DNA of 64,000 bases, taken from Icerya purchasi (taxonomy: Eukaryota > Arthropoda > Insecta > Hemiptera > Monophlebidae). Made by a program: the position numbers and the translations under genes. The notes under the pieces were generated by a model. The model was given only the letters and a program-made list of their open reading frames with translations, did no database searches and was not told the origin of the DNA. Below, piece by piece: positions 1 through 11,264 of the stretch (the first letter of the stretch is position 1; every line of letters starts with the position of its first letter). Location: contig CM077115.1 of assembly GCA_039619475.1 (NCBI GenBank), positions 154,851,774 through 154,915,773 on the forward strand, written 5' to 3'.

Positions 1-21
1 TATATATATATATGTGTATAT

Positions 22-576
22 ATTAATTACAACATAATTCTTAGGCTACCCCCATTAGAAAAAATGTCCCAATTTCATGTAACGAAAAATGTCCCAATTT
101 CATGTAACGTTTGCTATATTTTATAGGATTTTTGTGATTATGTTATTGTATTCATATGAACCGATTTAGAATTACGTTGTAAATTTTGATCATTTTATAC
201 AAAGTATAGAAGAGAAAGGGACAGAAATATAAGCAAGAGGGGTCAAGAAGCATAGCCCCTTGACCCCTCTTGCTTTCATGTCTGTCTCTTTCTCTTCTAT
301 ACTTTGTATAAAATGATCAAAATTTACAACGTAATTTTTACTGGCATCAACACAAAAAAAATAACATAATCACAAAAATCCTATTCTAACATTTAACTTT
401 CATTATATAAAATTAAGACATTTTTTGGTTATATTTTTCGTTACATATTTCGTTACACAATATTGTGACATTTGTAAAATAACAATTACAAAAATTCTAT
501 AAAATATAACAAACGTTACATAAAATTGGGACATTTTTTCGAATGGGGGTAGCCTAAGAATTACGTTGTAATTAAT
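22..576. mobile_element. Palindromic (TA)n-flanked foldback element, copy 1
   Basis: The two ends are inverted copies: the left end reads attaattacaacataattc and the right end is its near-exact reverse complement, continuing inward past a CTACCCCC/GGGGGTAG block for over 100 bp. A second, tighter palindrome (171-335, centre near 253) has about 80-bp arms beginning attacgttgtaaattttga. The two palindromes have different centres, so this is not one simple hairpin. A 25-bp motif with ATGTCCCAATTTCATGTAACG is tandemly duplicated at 62-109. TA tracts lie on both sides, so any TA target duplication is hidden. No reading frame suggests a transposase, so it is non-autonomous. Its right half matches the element at 31.7 kb. 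Confidence 0.75.
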
Positions 577-2505
577 ATATATATATAGGTGTATATATCG
601 TTTACTTCTGTTGAGTGGATGCAGAATCGGAAATACGTAAAATAACGAAATGTGCGAAAGCTCGAATTATTTTTAGTCGAATGTAACGGCGTGAATTTTA
701 ATGATTAGGCGACGTTAATGTGAACAGTTATAACGATCGCTCGAATGAAAAATTGTTCAAAATAATAATCAGGAAGGGAGAAAGTAAAGTTTTTTTTATT
801 TTTAAATTGTTTCGTAGAAATTCCAAAAAAACCTTTATCGCTTAAAAAGGCTAAATTGTTTTCATCGACTTTTATCGCTGGTGGTTTCACGGTTTTACAC
901 AGGGCTTTGTAAAGGAACTTTCAAATTGTGAGTTAGTTTTTATTATTTCGCTATACGTGTGTAGATGATGTCCGTTGAACTTGTAATATAAATATTGATC
1001 AAACTTTTTTCTCGCGCTATTAATATTTGCTCTTCAATTGGTTTGCGTCAGATACGGAGGATGATAAATGTATTATTTATCTCTTTATTTCATGAATTAT
1101 GGTTGCGCAAATATTTATTCGCTCTTCGAAAGAATGTGTCGTTGCCCGTTTGTTAGTATTATCATTGATTAGATGTGTCTTTTTATCAGTGACGCGAGAG
1201 ATTTTTTTTTGGTCTTCGAAACACCAATTATTAGCGATCGATGGAAATTGGGCAATTTTTAAATCTCAACGTGAACAAGTTGAAATAACGCGGATGGGTA
1301 CATTTCATCGAACAGGAATTGAAAGTTCTGCGTTTCGCTTGTTTGTTATTTTTCGAAATTAACCTTAAAAGAATTACGAAAATTATTGCGTCACTTCTTA
1401 CGTAACGTGTAAATAAAAGATAAGCCGAAAGAATGATTCAAATTTGCGTAACGGAAAGCTGTAACATTTTTGGAGCGTATACGGATTAATCTGCCTGCTA
1501 AAGAGGTATGTGTTCGTTTGTTAATAAAATTACACAGTGACTCGATTATTTATTTATTATAGGGTTGTTTTAGGGTTTCGCGTGTGTACTATGCGTGAGT
1601 GTAAATATGAACGTGTATAATGTGTGCTCGGAATAATTTTAATTCGTGCGATATTATTTAACAATGGGCTGGCGCTGTTGGCGGGAGGCAGAGTTGTATC
1701 AAACAAATTGAAAATAAATAAATACATAGGATGGAAGTGTAGAGATTTGAGAATAAGGCCGAGTTGTATTGTACGAAAATTTAGGTAATATAAAATAAGC
1801 TAGCAAAATATAAATCTGAAAGCAAGTTAAAACGCTATAATTGTTTTGTTTTTGTTTTTTTTCCCCCACCCTTAAATGGCTACATCCTGAGAAGATGAAA
1901 GGGTTGTTAGGAGACATAGTTTTCGATTTTTAAACGCGCTTAGAATGTCTGTCTGCGTAGAAGCAGAAAGTTTTCTATCACGTTTTATATCTTATACGAA
2001 TCTCGCATCTCCTATTAATTCTTGCGCGATATTATTTTTTGTGTCGAGCGTGCGAATTTAATTTTAATAATTTTCGAATTTACGGAGTACAGGTGTTCTC
2101 TGTTTACCTGCGGGGCAACTAAATTGTCTCGGCGGGGTATTTGGTGAAAGTTAACGAAAACGGTAGCGAGACCGCGTTCAACAGAGCTGACGGTGCTGCT
2201 GCTACTGTGTTCAGCCTGGAATGATTATTATTACTTTTTGTTTTTATGTATATTATTTGTACGGCGAACTTTAGAGATAAGATACGAATGCAATACCGGT
2301 TAGGTAGTGTTAATTTTACACGCCATTTCCGGTTAGTAATTGTAAAAATAAATACCGAGCTCATTCTATGATAACGGCAACAGGATGTAAATGTGTTGCA
2401 CAAATGGAGGATGTAAGTAATTATTGGTTTTAAAATAAGACGATATTATATCACGGCGCTTTCATTGTCCGAGTGTGTCAGTCGATCTAAAGAAGATCAC
2501 CCGCA

Positions 2506-2509
<4 letters not shown>
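577..2509. other. No recognisable gene
   Basis: AT-rich unique-looking sequence. The open frames are under 100 codons, overlap on both strands and show no family motif. No tRNA, terminal repeats or tandem array seen. Confidence 0.6.
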
Positions 2510-2553
<44 letters not shown>

Positions 2554-2566
2554 GTGTGTGTGTGTA
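2510..2566. repeat. Compound (TA)n(TG)n microsatellite
   Basis: An alternating TA tract broken by a single TTT step and followed by five TG units. Frames read through it encode only Ile/Tyr and Val/Cys runs and are not coding. Confidence 0.95.
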
Positions 2567-3654
2567 TTTTTTAATTTTATTTTTTTTAAATAGCGCGTTT
2601 ATTTTTGAAAATCTTAATTTGTATAAGATTGGTTGTCTGGCTGAGAGGGGGAACCTTCAATATATTGTCGTTGAAATCTGCACATTTCCCCCGAATTGCC
2701 ACAGTATTATTCGGTGTATGTGCGCACGAGAAATTTGTATAACGCGAAATCAAAAAGACTAAAGTAAAAACGGAATTGCAAAGTCGACGAATTTACGTAT
2801 TTTTCTGAAATTTTTTCGAGTAATATTATAAATTGCGGTAGTATTCACGTGTCTAGTCCGTTGTTCGCAGTAACCTGATGATTGTAATGTGGAATGACGT
2901 ATAACAATTTTTTTTTTTTTTTTTTTTTCGTTTTCATCAGATTTCGACAAATTCGCCTAAATTGGTTAAATAAATTAAGTTGTCTTATTTTCGGCGATAA
3001 CTTTTGCGGACCGAGTTTAAATTTTTGAATTTTTTTTGTAGATAAATCAAATTTATGTTAGAAAGCTGTCATATTGTGATTTTGTTATGTATAATTTCGC
3101 TGCTGCCCTTACTAATGTTGCAGTAAAGTGAGATTAGTTCTATACCTCGATGAGCAGTTAGCGAGTTGGCGACGCTTCATAGTGTTGTATCGATGGATAA
3201 ATTAATCTTGGCATTCGATAGATTACTTCTCCGGTAATACCCATAGTTATTACAAACTGAGTGACCAATTCCTTCCGAAATGATTGGAAGGAAATTTAAT
3301 ACTCGAAGTCGAAAATATCCGATAATGGGCTTCATAATAAATAATAAATAAGCCCCAGCCGGCTGTGCGAACTTGTTCTTTTTACTACGTGTGTACACGT
3401 GTTACGATCGTTTTTCGTTAAATCATCCGTAATTTACATTTGTTTTAAATAAATCAGCGCCCGATCTCGGTATGTATTTATATAAACAGTGATTTATATT
3501 GGTTCGTATTAAAATTCATCGCATTCAAATAGGATTAATGTTTTGGAGGCGAATTGAACGAACATTCTGTACGCAATTTGAGAGTAAAGGAGTGTAAAAT
3601 CAACTTTTATGGAAACTTACATATATATACATACGCATATCTATATATATATAT
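2567..3654. other. No recognisable gene
   Basis: Nothing recognised apart from a T21 tract at 2908-2928 and a short TA tract just before 3655. Frames are short and unsupported. Confidence 0.6.
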
Positions 3655-3892
3655 ATTAATGGCAACGTCATTCTTGGGCCGACCCCCAAAATTATTTTGT
3701 CCGAAAATGTTACATGCTGTATGTATAGGAAGGCAAAGTACTGACTAAATGGATTGCTAGGAAATTACGTTATTATTAGCCCGAAGCCCGGTCATGAAAA
3801 TTTGTCCCAAAACCTGTCACCATGCTGCGTGTATAAGGAGACAGAATACCGACCAAATTGATTGCTTGACATTGTCAGTTTTCTCCTCATGT
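3655..3892 (-). mobile_element. (TA)n-family element fragment, reverse orientation
   Basis: Directly after a TA tract the sequence attaatggcaacgtcattct followed by GGGCCGACCCCC is the reverse complement of the right end of the element at 46.1-46.3 kb, so this is the same terminal type in the other orientation. The interior carries a diverged direct repeat: 3699-3763 and 3802-3870 share the order TGTCC..AAAA, CATGCTG.(A/G)TGTATA, AC.GAC.AAAT and GATTGCT. The far end is not clear; Penelope-related sequence begins near 3893. Confidence 0.5.
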
Positions 3893-4257
3893 ACGAAGTA
3901 TGGAAGTGATATAGCTGGTGATCCGATTAAGTAAAAATACACATACACAAACATATAAAATTTATTAAAATTATAATTAAGTTTGGGACAGCTCGGTCCA
4001 TAATCATTGCGATTTGACTAAATGCAACTAAATTTAAATTTAAGGTAAACAATTCAAATTAAAGTCGATTTCAGTTGTTATAAATGTCGATATAAAACGT
4101 AAATATAAATTAAAATAATAAATAATAGACATAAACATAAATAAAATAAAATAAAATAAAAATATAAAAATATTGAGATCGATTTGAATAAATAAATAAA
4201 ATGCTATATATTGAATGATGGATCGTTATTTTTTAATTTATAATATGTTTGTATTTA

Positions 4258-4449
4258 TTAATGTAATAAGTTTCCTGTAAAATTTAATAATTTCTGGTGT
4301 CTTATTATTTTCATTTCAAGTTCGATGTTATTGTTAATACCGTTTCTTATAAGATGTTCTGAAAATTTTGATTTTTCTATATGACCGTAATTATAAGCAT
4401 ATACATGCTCCCTATAATGTGTTTTGAACGATCTTTCAGTTTGTCCTAT
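4258..4449 (-). pseudogene. Penelope-like GIY-YIG endonuclease fragment
   Basis: Reading the minus strand beyond the TA tract gives an open segment of about 64 codons beginning IGQTERSFKTHYREH and ending NFTGNLLH before a TAA at 4258-4260. This is the second half of the GIY-YIG nuclease, with the conserved Arg/His (R..H..EH pattern) and a downstream S.FSEHL.. helix with a LEMKIIR segment. It is in a different frame from the RT piece, which ends 28 bp away at KNCNKT. The joining codons should encode the Y-I-G motif; here they are replaced by a 24-bp TA run giving a stop and a frameshift. Confidence 0.8.
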
Positions 4450-4480
4450 ATTTATATATATATATATATATATATATTTA
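4447..4480. repeat. (TA)n expansion inside Penelope GIY-YIG codons
   Basis: An alternating TA tract lies exactly where the Tyr-Ile-Gly codons of the endonuclease (TAT ATA GGA) should be. The natural codons already contain TATATA, a plausible seed for slippage. Confidence 0.85.
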
Positions 4481-5287
4481 TGTTTTATTACAATTTTTAC
4501 ATGTTAATTTATAAATTCTTGGATTATTATAATTACTATTCTTATTGGTTAATAAAATATTTACGATTTTGTTGAATAAATTGTTATTAGTTTTATATGT
4601 AATGTTTAAATCATTAGGTTTGAGTGGTTTTGTAATTCTGTATATTATAGGATGTATGTAAGTAAATTTTGACCATTTTTGGTTATTATTTGTATTGTTT
4701 TTATTGTTATTTTTGTGTGTTATATTTCTTTTATACATACAGAATAAATAATTTATAAAGTTTTCATTATAGTTATTTTCTATAGCGGTATGTTTTATTA
4801 AATTTAGTTCGTTTACATTATTGATTATTGTCATCGGTGTATTATGAAGGCGATGTATGTAGGAGAGGTATGGTAACTTTTTATGAGAAAATGGGTGGTT
4901 CGAGAAACCATTAATAATAGTATTTGTTTGTGTTTGTTTTCCGTATATGTCATAATATATGTCATTATTTTGTGTTTTAATTGTTATGTCTAAGTAATTA
5001 ATTATTTTGTTACCTATTTTTATTGTACATTGTAAATTTGTATTTAATGAGTTTAAAAAATTTAGAAAATTATCGTAATTATCAGCATTACTATTATTAA
5101 AAATAACTAGTACATCATCAACATATCTAGTGTAAACAATTATATTATATTTTAATAAGTTACTATCTTCATAGTGCTGTAATATTATTTCACCAAGTAT
5201 TGATGAGATCGGCGAAAGGTGTAGGCCTTTGTTATTTATGTATATATTATTGTTAAACATAAAATAGTTTTGTTTACATATATACTT
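4478..5287 (-). pseudogene. Penelope-like reverse transcriptase core
   Basis: The longest protein-coding remnant in the window: 260 codons from the ATG at 5260, open for 9 more upstream. The upstream codons give KQNYFMFNNN, matching the 'YF.FNN.YY.Q..G' motif, followed by a damaged GL.(MG)SPIS segment (GLHLSPISSILGE) and YVDD at residues 46-49 (5114-5125), the catalytic Asp pair. The tail IYKLTCKNCNKT is the lead-in to the GIY-YIG domain. The segment expected between KIHK..PIR and YF.FNN, about 150 residues including the first catalytic Asp, is absent: the two motifs are separated here by under 25 codons, so an internal deletion near 5290-5320 removed the fingers/palm core. The frame then stops in a TA tract. 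Confidence 0.85.
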
Positions 5288-5505
5288 TCAATTGTCGTAA
5301 TTAGTTATTAAATAGATAATTCATGTGCGAATAGGTATATTCTCTTTATGGATTTTTAATAATGGAATTAAAGTTGGTGGCATAGGATTATTGTTTATAA
5401 ATTTGGTTTTATATTCTGAATTGTTATATTATTTTTTATTATTTGTTTAATTTTTTATTGTTATATTTTTGTGTTGGCTCGTTGTTAATCAAAATTAGGT
5501 TATTG

Positions 5506-5736
5506 TTATTTATGAAATTTTGTGTTTTTTGTATCTTTATTGTAACAGTTCGAATTATTGATAGCATTATCTGTTTCAAATATAAGTTGTTCTAAAACCT
5601 TTTTATTGTTATTTCCGGATATAAAATTAAATTTATATCCATTATTCAGTAAACTTATTTCATCAGTATTTAAATTAATGTTTGATAGATTTACTATTCT
5701 TGATTGAAATTCATGTTTACATTTTGGATTACACAT
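5506..5736 (-). pseudogene. Penelope-like N-terminal region
   Basis: Seventy-six codons. The stretch RIVNLSNINLNTDEISLLNN matches the conserved region ahead of the RT in Penelope-like proteins, where a 'VNLSN..LT..E..LL..G' block is typical. A downstream KVLEQLIFETDNAI segment also fits. The frame ends at a stop, but the next conserved segments continue in other frames: a block NNNNLILINNEP around 5470-5510, then PPTLIPLLKIHKENIPIR at about 5320-5380, the usual first RT motif (P..L..LPKIHK...P.RPI). The start shown is the first ATG; stops lie just upstream. Family from motif order, decay seen directly. Confidence 0.75.
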
Positions 5737-5745
5737 TTATATTGA

Positions 5746-7844
5746 AAGTGTTCTTAATAAGATTGTTTAGTTTTTTATTATGCTTATGTTATTTTTCCGA
5801 GATAATTCTTTTTATTTTTATTTTTATATTTAAATATCGTGTGTAATATTGTTCTTGTATATAGGCGGTCGATTATCATCAATTGTTTTCAATCTGTAAA
5901 TTCATTTGGAACAACAGCACGCCATTCCATCCTTTGTTTCATCGGTCTTTTTAATTCCACATAATTTTTCTGTATTTCAGGTTTTTTATAATCGGAATCA
6001 AATATTCCGAATTTTTTTAAACATGATATCAGTTGTTCATAAGGTTACAAAACTGTGCCTTGAGAAGCTTTTGCACAGCTCTCCATGTTTGAACTTTTTT
6101 TGTTTTCTATTAGAAACTTCGTTTGGCGATATCATCTGCTCGCACTCCATACTGATCGCGTTAAACTTACCATGGGTTTAGTATAGTTGGAATCGTTCCA
6201 AGACTGGTCCCGGCGGTGGAAAGTTAATAAAAAATATAAGTGATCCTAATATTTACGTAGAAGGCAGCAACTTTATACTCCTAGAGAACATATTATCACC
6301 GGTATCCCCACAGTTTCGACGTAAACGTGCCGGAATAGATTGATCTGTTAAACTTGTACTTATCCTGTTCAAGTTTTTCGGATCGTATGTTTTGCTAAAT
6401 GGGCGCGCGTTTATGCATACTTCTAATATGCGCTCTTGTGTGTTAAGGTTGTTCAGTCCACGATAATAAAATTAGTAGGCTATATTATTTAGTTCGACTT
6501 TTTGAAATTAAAAAAAAAAAAGCTCAGCCTAGGCAAATCATTCACCTTTAACAGTTTCTAAAAATGTTGTTCCTTTACGTTTCCTTATTGCAGTGGAGTG
6601 GTGTTCGTATTGAGTAGTGATTCTAAAGGTCGCCTCGAGAAGGTTGTTTTAAAATGTTTGGCACGTATTAAGAATGGTTAAAGATTTTTTTCTGCGGGGG
6701 GGGGGGGGGGGGGTTAAACAGAGATTGATTAATGGAATCCTCTATTGATTTAAACAAGTTTGCAGCGAAGTTGGCACTTGAGTAGCTGCTATTTTCGGCT
6801 GACGGAGAACACATTACATTTTTTATCGAATAAAAAAAACTTTTTCCATCTTACGGTGAAGTTGGTATATTAATGATATTTCAGAGGAGGGGTTTTTTGG
6901 CGCCGATTTTACGGGTTTAACGACCTTTATAAAGGCGAACGGGTAATTGTTAAAGGTTATCTTTCAACGCAGAACGCGCTTTCCTATTTAGTGGCAAAAA
7001 TTAAAAATTCACATTAAGCTTTGTAAAGCTGTTTCTTAACGTTTTCTGTTTCGGAGAGAGGTTGTGTTTTGTTTTAATTGCAAACTTTGCTTGTTCCGCG
7101 CAGTCTGCGCAGTATATCGTGAAAGTGAAATATATATTTTTTATCGTCGACATAGTGATTAATGAAGTCTGTTTCGATGCAAATAGAGGTTGCGCGGCAT
7201 ATGTTTGCCATAAGGAAAAGAGTCTTTATCGAATTTCCACTTTTCGATACTTTTGGAATTTCGAATTAATTTCTGGAAACGAAGCGGTTGTATTTATATT
7301 TCCGGCCGAATGATTTTGAGTGTTGGTTGTGTTCCGGCTCTGGTAATTAATCGGATCGTTATTTCCGTGTTTATTGTTTTTATTATGAATGTTTATCGGC
7401 GCCGTTAAATAGGGGCCGAAACAGACTGTTGGAATTTTCTACGCAATGATATTTCCGCTCCTCTTGAAGTTAAAATATGTACTATGGGGATAAAATCGGG
7501 GACTACTAAATGTTAGTGAAAAATGAGATGTTACCTCAGTTCAGTAAAATCGTTCGATTAATTCCGCCAGTTTACCTCGTAATTCCAGTTTATTTTCGGA
7601 ATTATTTTGATGATTTACGAACAAGGAGGATGATGCTCTTTCAGCCTATTCTGATAGTTTGATTTAGTTTTCGGCAATTGTAAGAAAATTTAATGCAACC
7701 ATACATATAGTATTTCAGTATTTTACAGGAATTTATTACATTTTTAATTTTTACCTAGTAGGAATTTTCTCTTTTTCATTTTAGGGTGCGTCAAATATGG
7801 AGACATTAATCTCCAGTGCAAGTGAAATTATTAGAAGTTTCAAT
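5746..7844. other. No recognisable gene; G18 tract
   Basis: No supported coding region. The only conspicuous element is a run of 18 G at 6696-6713. A 91-codon frame at 5906-6181 has no family motif. Confidence 0.6.
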
Positions 7845-7928
7845 GTGCAGCAGCGGGATTCGAACCTGATTCTATCCGAACGAAGCGTACCACTGCGCCT
7901 AACCATCTACGTCACGGTAGCTGGCTAC
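7845..7928 (-). mobile_element. tRNA-derived SINE head
   Basis: On the minus strand the sequence runs GATGGTTAGGCGCAGTGGTA (A-box-like) to AGGTTCGAATCCCGC (perfect B box) about 40 bases later, the internal promoter spacing of RNA polymerase III tRNA genes. The acceptor stem does not close, so it is not a functional tRNA. The body and tail (towards 7780) are unclear. Best read as a SINE 5' end; an isolated tRNA pseudogene is the alternative. Confidence 0.55.
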
Positions 7929-8984
7929 CTAGCAGATTTATTAACCCTGTTTCTCGTCTTTTATCAACTTTTCCATTTGGTCGATAAACTTCACTTTTTT
8001 GGAATTCTCTGTGTACGCGACCTTCTTATTTTTAATTCTAAATGCTTCAAATTGTAAAGTTCTGTGGGTAGTCATAAAAAAGGTTCTTTTGCTAATCATT
8101 GAAGATTTTCACTTCCGACGTTTGTATTAGTTTTACACCGGGAATTTACACAGCAAAATTACTTTATTTTCTAGTGCAGAATCACTTAACCTATAAATTA
8201 TAATGTATTATTTTTATTTTGTAAATCTTTTCTTTACGCAAAGGATCTGTCCAAAGCATTATCAAAAACGTTGTAACCTGATTGAAAAACAATTTTTTAT
8301 TCGTAAAATGTAAAATTTTTGTTTTAACGAAATAATTTCATTTATCGTGTGTGTACTTTTTTTTTTTTTTTTTTTTTTTTGTTTTGGTAACTGGAACTGC
8401 AAAAGTTTAAAAACGGCGTTCTTTTGCGGAAGGGCTCGACCTAGTGTGTGCTAGAACTTTAACCTTTAAACTCAGATTAGTTCATCAATTTACATATTTT
8501 TCAAGTCATCGAGTGGCGTTACTATTTATTTGGTTATGAGACATGGCGTGAACTTTCAATAAATAAAAATTGGTTTCACTTAAAATTTGTTCGTGTTTAC
8601 AGCGCTGATGTATGATTTTAATTGTAAACAAAAATTTTACCATTAATAGGTGAACGAAATATCATTCAGTCAGAAGACAGCGATTCTAGTTAATAATGAA
8701 AAAAGTTTTCCCTAGTTTTTGTCATGATAACCGTTGCAGACATTTAACTGTAATTTTTTATTTTATTTATTTAATTTATTTATTTGTTTATTTTATATAT
8801 ATATATATACAACCTAACATTTAAAAAAGTAGAGTGGAAAATGAAGGAATATCATTGTGCAGCTGATCTTTTTAACAGTAAAAGAAGTGTTTATATTCAA
8901 ACAAAAATACGTTTCTCTATTTGTCTGTTTACCTAGTCTTCCTGCCAATCTGTGATTTTCTCTGTTTCCTTCGATTTATCGTTC
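7929..8984. other. No recognisable gene; T24 and TTTA-rich tracts
   Basis: Contains a T24 run (8357-8380) and a TTTA/TTTG-rich stretch ending in a short TA tract (8761-8811). Nothing coding is supported. Confidence 0.6.
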
Positions 8985-9345
8985 GGTTGTTGTTTCCATC
9001 ATTCGTCTGCGCTTTGGCCACCCTCTGTTGCCTTCCTCTCGTTTTCGTTTTTCATTGGTTTCCTCTCTATATTGTCCTCTCCACCCAAACGAAGAACAAG
9101 TTTGCGATGCTGATCATGTGTGATCTCTTTTCTGCTTTCTATTCCAATTTGCTGCGAATTGGTATTCCTACTCCATATTGCGCCTCCTATATCCTGTCTT
9201 TTTCTTTTCCACACATTGTTCCCATTTTTTGTTAATATCTGACTGACCGCATCAAAATATAACTGATTCATTTCCCTTTCTAATTGTTTCTGGGTAGAAG
9301 GCCTCTAGTTAACAAGCTTCTCCCTCCAAAAAAAGAAATAAATAA
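8985..9345 (+). mobile_element. LINE 3' end, C-terminal zinc-knuckle region (copy A)
   Basis: In one plus-strand frame the sequence reads RLRFGHPLLPSSRFRF, then CPLHPNEEQVCDADHV, the Arg/Gly-His...Cys...Asp-His signature that follows the RT or RNase H in many non-LTR retrotransposons. A TDRIKI-stop ending at 9260-9262 matches the SDRIKM-stop of the element at 13.1 kb, so the two are copies of one family. Frames are broken by stops and shifts. After the stop comes about 70 bp of 3' UTR and an A-rich tail (9328-9357). The GTAGAAGGCCTCTAGTTAAC block before the tail recurs in diverged form near 15.9 kb. Confidence 0.6.
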
Positions 9346-9357
9346 ATAAAAAAAAAT

Positions 9358-10106
9358 GAACAGCGGCAATAACAAAAAAAATAGAAGTATCGATTATAAA
9401 TTATAATTGGAAAGGATGGATTTCAAATCGCTGGGTAAGCAAAATGTTGCGAAACTGAAATAATCGTCGGATAGACGGTAAATTTTTCAAAATTGAAATG
9501 ATCGAGTCGACGGGAAAATAAGTTGGTGCATTTTTGCCGTTTAATTTTTTCCTGAATCTGGTTTTAACATTTTAAATTTAAAGCGTTTTCATTAAGGTAT
9601 CGCAAATTCACATTCGTTTACATAGCATCGCGATATAATTTCGTTGTAATTATGCTTTCACCGGTGAGAAAAAATATTAAAAAAATGTTTACTTAATAAT
9701 TTATAAGTCACTAAGTTTTGAACGTTTTAAACCAATAATAAATGTTATCAGTTTTTATTGCCGGGCAAGTCTTTTTTATTATTGTTTTTATTATATTTTT
9801 GCATCGCTAAAGATCACTCTCTGTTTTTGCAACGAAACTCGATATTCCAAGTATCAAGTTATGCGCTCATATATTTGAGACCATTTAGATGTTTTAGATC
9901 GCTTAAATGGAAAGAGTTTGCAAGAAATTTTAATGAAAAATTTGAACTAAATTTGAAAAAAAAAGGAATTAAAAATTTCTGGATTGATATGGGGATTAAC
10001 CGTTTGCCAAAATACTATTCCACTGTCTTCTTACCCAATATTTCAAAAATTTGTTGTTCTATTTCGGTTTTTTTTTTTTTTTTTTTGCTCAATTTTTAAA
10101 TTACTT
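9358..10106. other. No recognisable gene
   Basis: AT-rich, ending in a T18 tract just before the MITE at 10107. Frames crossing the tract are artefacts of the T run. Confidence 0.6.
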
Positions 10107-10482
10107 CAGGGTGTGGTCACTCAACCGGAAATAACCCGGAAATTTTGTCTTAAAACTGGCAAAAAAAGTAAAAATAGCCAAAAACGTGATATTTTTAATA
10201 AGAAAAAATCATTTGAAACGAAAAATGAATATGCATTTTTTACTGTACTTTACTCGAAATAAATTAGGAAGTTCTGTTTTGTTCATGTAAAATATGCTGC
10301 GGTGGTCAAGTATTATCCAATGGTAACGAAAGAATTCCGTTCTTCTTTTTGTACAATTCTAGTAATTGGGAAATCGGAAGGATTTGGACCGGGAAAACTA
10401 TGGGGATTTGGGTCGGAAAAACTGGAAGGATTTGGATCAGAAAAACCGGGAATTTAAAAATTATATTTGAATAGCCACCATG
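10107..10482. mobile_element. MITE family A, copy 1
   Basis: About 376 bp, near-colinear with 22631-22978. The ends are short imperfect inverted repeats: CAGGGTGTGGTCAC on the left and, reversed, CATGGTGGCTATTC on the right. Such CAGGGTGGCCAC-like ends are common in hAT-related non-autonomous elements. Near the right end are three imperfect tandem units of about 26 bp (GGATTTGGACCGGGAAAAC-like); copy 2 has two. No coding capacity and no convincing target duplication at this copy. Confidence 0.75.
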
Positions 10483-11264
10483 TAATTTTTCACTGTAACG
10501 GCAATAAACGGAGCTAATGATGTTGTGAACGTATTAATAAATGAAAGCAAATCTGTCTTGCCAGCGGGGCTAGACCGATAATGACATTTGTACCAGGGTT
10601 AAAGAAGCAACTGATACAGTCAAGTATGGTCCACAGGAAATTGTTAGAGCAATATTAAATTATTTGTTCCACGTTATAGATCGATGAATTTGTTATGCGT
10701 GATTATTTTAGGTGCTTAATGTGTAAAGATCGGCAAAGACAGAATAGCGATACATTTGAGTGCAGTCCATAGAAATTTTAACGAAATCGCCAGATGTGGT
10801 GGTAGTTGATTGCATAGCAAACAATTAAGTTTATGAGCCATAGAATCCTGTCAGTAGTGTTCGGAGAGATACATCGTTTTTTGTTTTTTTTATATAAGTA
10901 ACGTTACCTTCGCTATATTCCCGGATGAATGGTGCCATTTCCTTCGTTTTAATCTCCTTTTAAAATTACTCAGTAGTGTTCTACATTCAATTAATATAGA
11001 GTTTAGTATTAAATAATGTGAAAGTCTTTAACAAAGGGAATATATTTAAATCATAGGGTCGTCATACTAGAAATATATTTTCAAGCCGCTGCGCTGATTC
11101 CAATAATATTGAACTGTTGTTTTTAAATTTTCTTTTTTTTTCTTCGTAAAACAGCCCCTTAAGGGAACTTGTATGGTTATTGCAATCTTAGAACTATTTC
11201 TAAATAAGTAACATTTATAACTAAAAGTAACATGATGCAAAGGAGTATAGTCCACTATAACTAT
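10483..11264. other. No recognisable gene
   Basis: No family motif or structured repeat seen. Confidence 0.6.

Larger units (their letters stand above)
3893..5745 (-). mobile_element. Penelope-like retroelement, degenerate
   Basis: A minus-strand retroelement with the order N-terminal region, reverse transcriptase, GIY-YIG endonuclease, which defines endonuclease-bearing Penelope-like elements. The three coding pieces are annotated separately (5506-5736, 4478-5287, 4258-4449). Its 3' noncoding part (3893-4257) includes a stretch (about 3925-4010) that recurs at 52.99-53.10 kb, so this end is shared by at least two copies. The element is very AT-rich, giving an Asn/Ile/Lys-heavy product. It is dead: frameshifts, stops, a missing block of the RT core and a TA tract inside the endonuclease. 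Confidence 0.85.

Noticed and set aside
6696..6713. G18 tract as part of a further MITE B copy
   Set aside because: The tract is followed by GGTTAAA as in MITE B, but the ends, the interior and the 8-bp duplication are all missing.
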